Source of the DNA: Pedobacter petrophilus
GTDB lineage: Bacteria; Bacteroidota; Bacteroidia; Sphingobacteriales; Sphingobacteriaceae
Direction of reading: 5' to 3'
Assembly: GCF_009674725.1 (NCBI RefSeq)
Contig: NZ_WKKH01000004.1
Span: forward strand, 124,001-188,000
DNA length: 64,000 nt
A model generated the notes under the pieces. That model worked only from the letters and a program-made list of their open reading frames with translations. It made no database searches and was not told where the DNA came from. A program made the position numbers and the translations under genes. Below, in pieces: positions 63,613 through 64,000 of the stretch. Positions within the stretch are counted from its first letter, which is position 1. Every line of letters begins with the position of its first letter.

Positions 63613-64000
63613 ATGAAATACGCATCAGTGACAGAATCGCCTGTTGGCAAATTAACCATCCTTGCTGATGATGACTTTGTTCATACTGTTACCTTTACGG
63701 AAACAGATGTAGCAGGATTATCAGAAAATGAATTAACCAAAAAAGTTGCAAGTCAGTTAGCACAATACTTCAAAGGAGATTTAAAGGGTTTTGATTTTCC
63801 AATAAAGCAAAAGGGAACCGAATTTCAGCAGGAGGTTTGGCAGAATTTGCTCAGCATTCCATATGGCGAAACAATTTCCTATGCCAAGTTTTCTGAACAC
63901 AAGCCATTAGCCATTCGGGCCATTGCCGCCGCAAATGGAAAAAATAATATTGCCATCGTAATTCCCTGTCACCGGGTGATTGGAAGCAGTGGCAAACTGG
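63613..64000 (+). CDS. ogt: Methylated-DNA-protein-cysteine methyltransferase (N-terminal part, runs off)
   Basis: Suicide repair of O6-alkylguanine. The first 129 codons are present (MKYASVTESPVGKLTILADD). C119 in the IPCHRVIGSSGKL motif accepts the methyl group, and the QEVWQNLLSIPYGETISY and IRAIAAANGKN segments support the family; no AraC/Ada domain precedes it. Not in the supplied list of long frames; the start is the ATG at 63613. Confidence 0.92.
   Translation, partial: MKYASVTESPVGKLTILADDDFVHTVTFTETDVAGLSENELTKKVASQLAQYFKGDLKGFDFPIKQKGTEFQQEVWQNLLSIPYGETISYAKFSEHKPLAIRAIAAANGKNNIAIVIPCHRVIGSSGKL

Overview
The window looks like ordinary chromosome from a Bacteroidota species, most likely a Sphingobacteriaceae member such as Pedobacter. 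The evidence is a SusC/SusD pair, Bacteroidota-type -7 boxes (TAnnTTTG), a long-form NusB, a PUR-alpha-like DUF3276 protein, many small lipoproteins, A+T-rich DNA and almost no Shine-Dalgarno sequences. I see no phage, plasmid, CRISPR array, insertion sequence or rRNA. There is one tRNA, tRNA-Arg(CCG).

Layout. 0-11 kb: end of a class II aldolase gene, accD, a 3-copy 135-bp repeat, an M28 peptidase, cydAB, a Tat-type metallo-beta-lactamase-fold protein, two paralogous 67-aa small proteins, a cysteine desulfurase and a phosphoglucosamine mutase. 11-20 kb: a methyltransferase/PAP2/ZIP operon, Uma2, a 47-aa DUF5522 gene, a lone ligase-associated-type exonuclease, coaE-YbbR, then yajC-DUF1573-nusB-leucine dehydrogenase. 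20-27 kb: an MdlA-like ABC exporter, DUF3276, DUF5362, ychF flanked on both sides by tandem arrays (18 heptamers upstream, six 92-bp units downstream), then mgtE-HAD. 27-35 kb: three consecutive exported proteins, a SusC/SusD pair and tRNA-Arg. 35-47 kb: a histidine-kinase remnant, a GT39 transferase, a GAF/PAS histidine kinase, tatA, a Pal-like lipoprotein, a second M28 peptidase, TspO, a patatin-barrel protein and Ppx/GppA. 47-54 kb (minus strand): a Cys-motif anti-sigma-like protein, Maf, a Spy-like protein, KdsC, IscX, ferredoxin, DUF2520, CcmF and CcmE. 54-60 kb (plus strand): a three-gene uncharacterised envelope cassette and a CPA1 antiporter. 60-64 kb: glutamate dehydrogenase, CcmD, CcmC, CcmB and the start of an Ogt methyltransferase.

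How the genes work together. CcmB/C/D and CcmE/F form one System I cytochrome c maturation set, physically split by the plus-strand 54-60 kb block. CcmE carries Cys-x3-Tyr instead of the usual heme-binding His. CydAB gives a bd-type terminal oxidase. Cysteine desulfurase, IscX and ferredoxin belong to Fe-S cluster biogenesis. KdsC and Pal serve the outer membrane.

The most novel-looking elements are: (1) the envelope cassette at 54.1-58.3 kb, in which two proteins of very different length share a domain; (2) the pair of 67-aa small proteins at 7.5-8.1 kb; (3) the repeat systems, including a core shared between the 92-bp array at 25 kb and an inverted pair at 56.9 kb. Function assignments rest on motifs read by eye; no database search was run.
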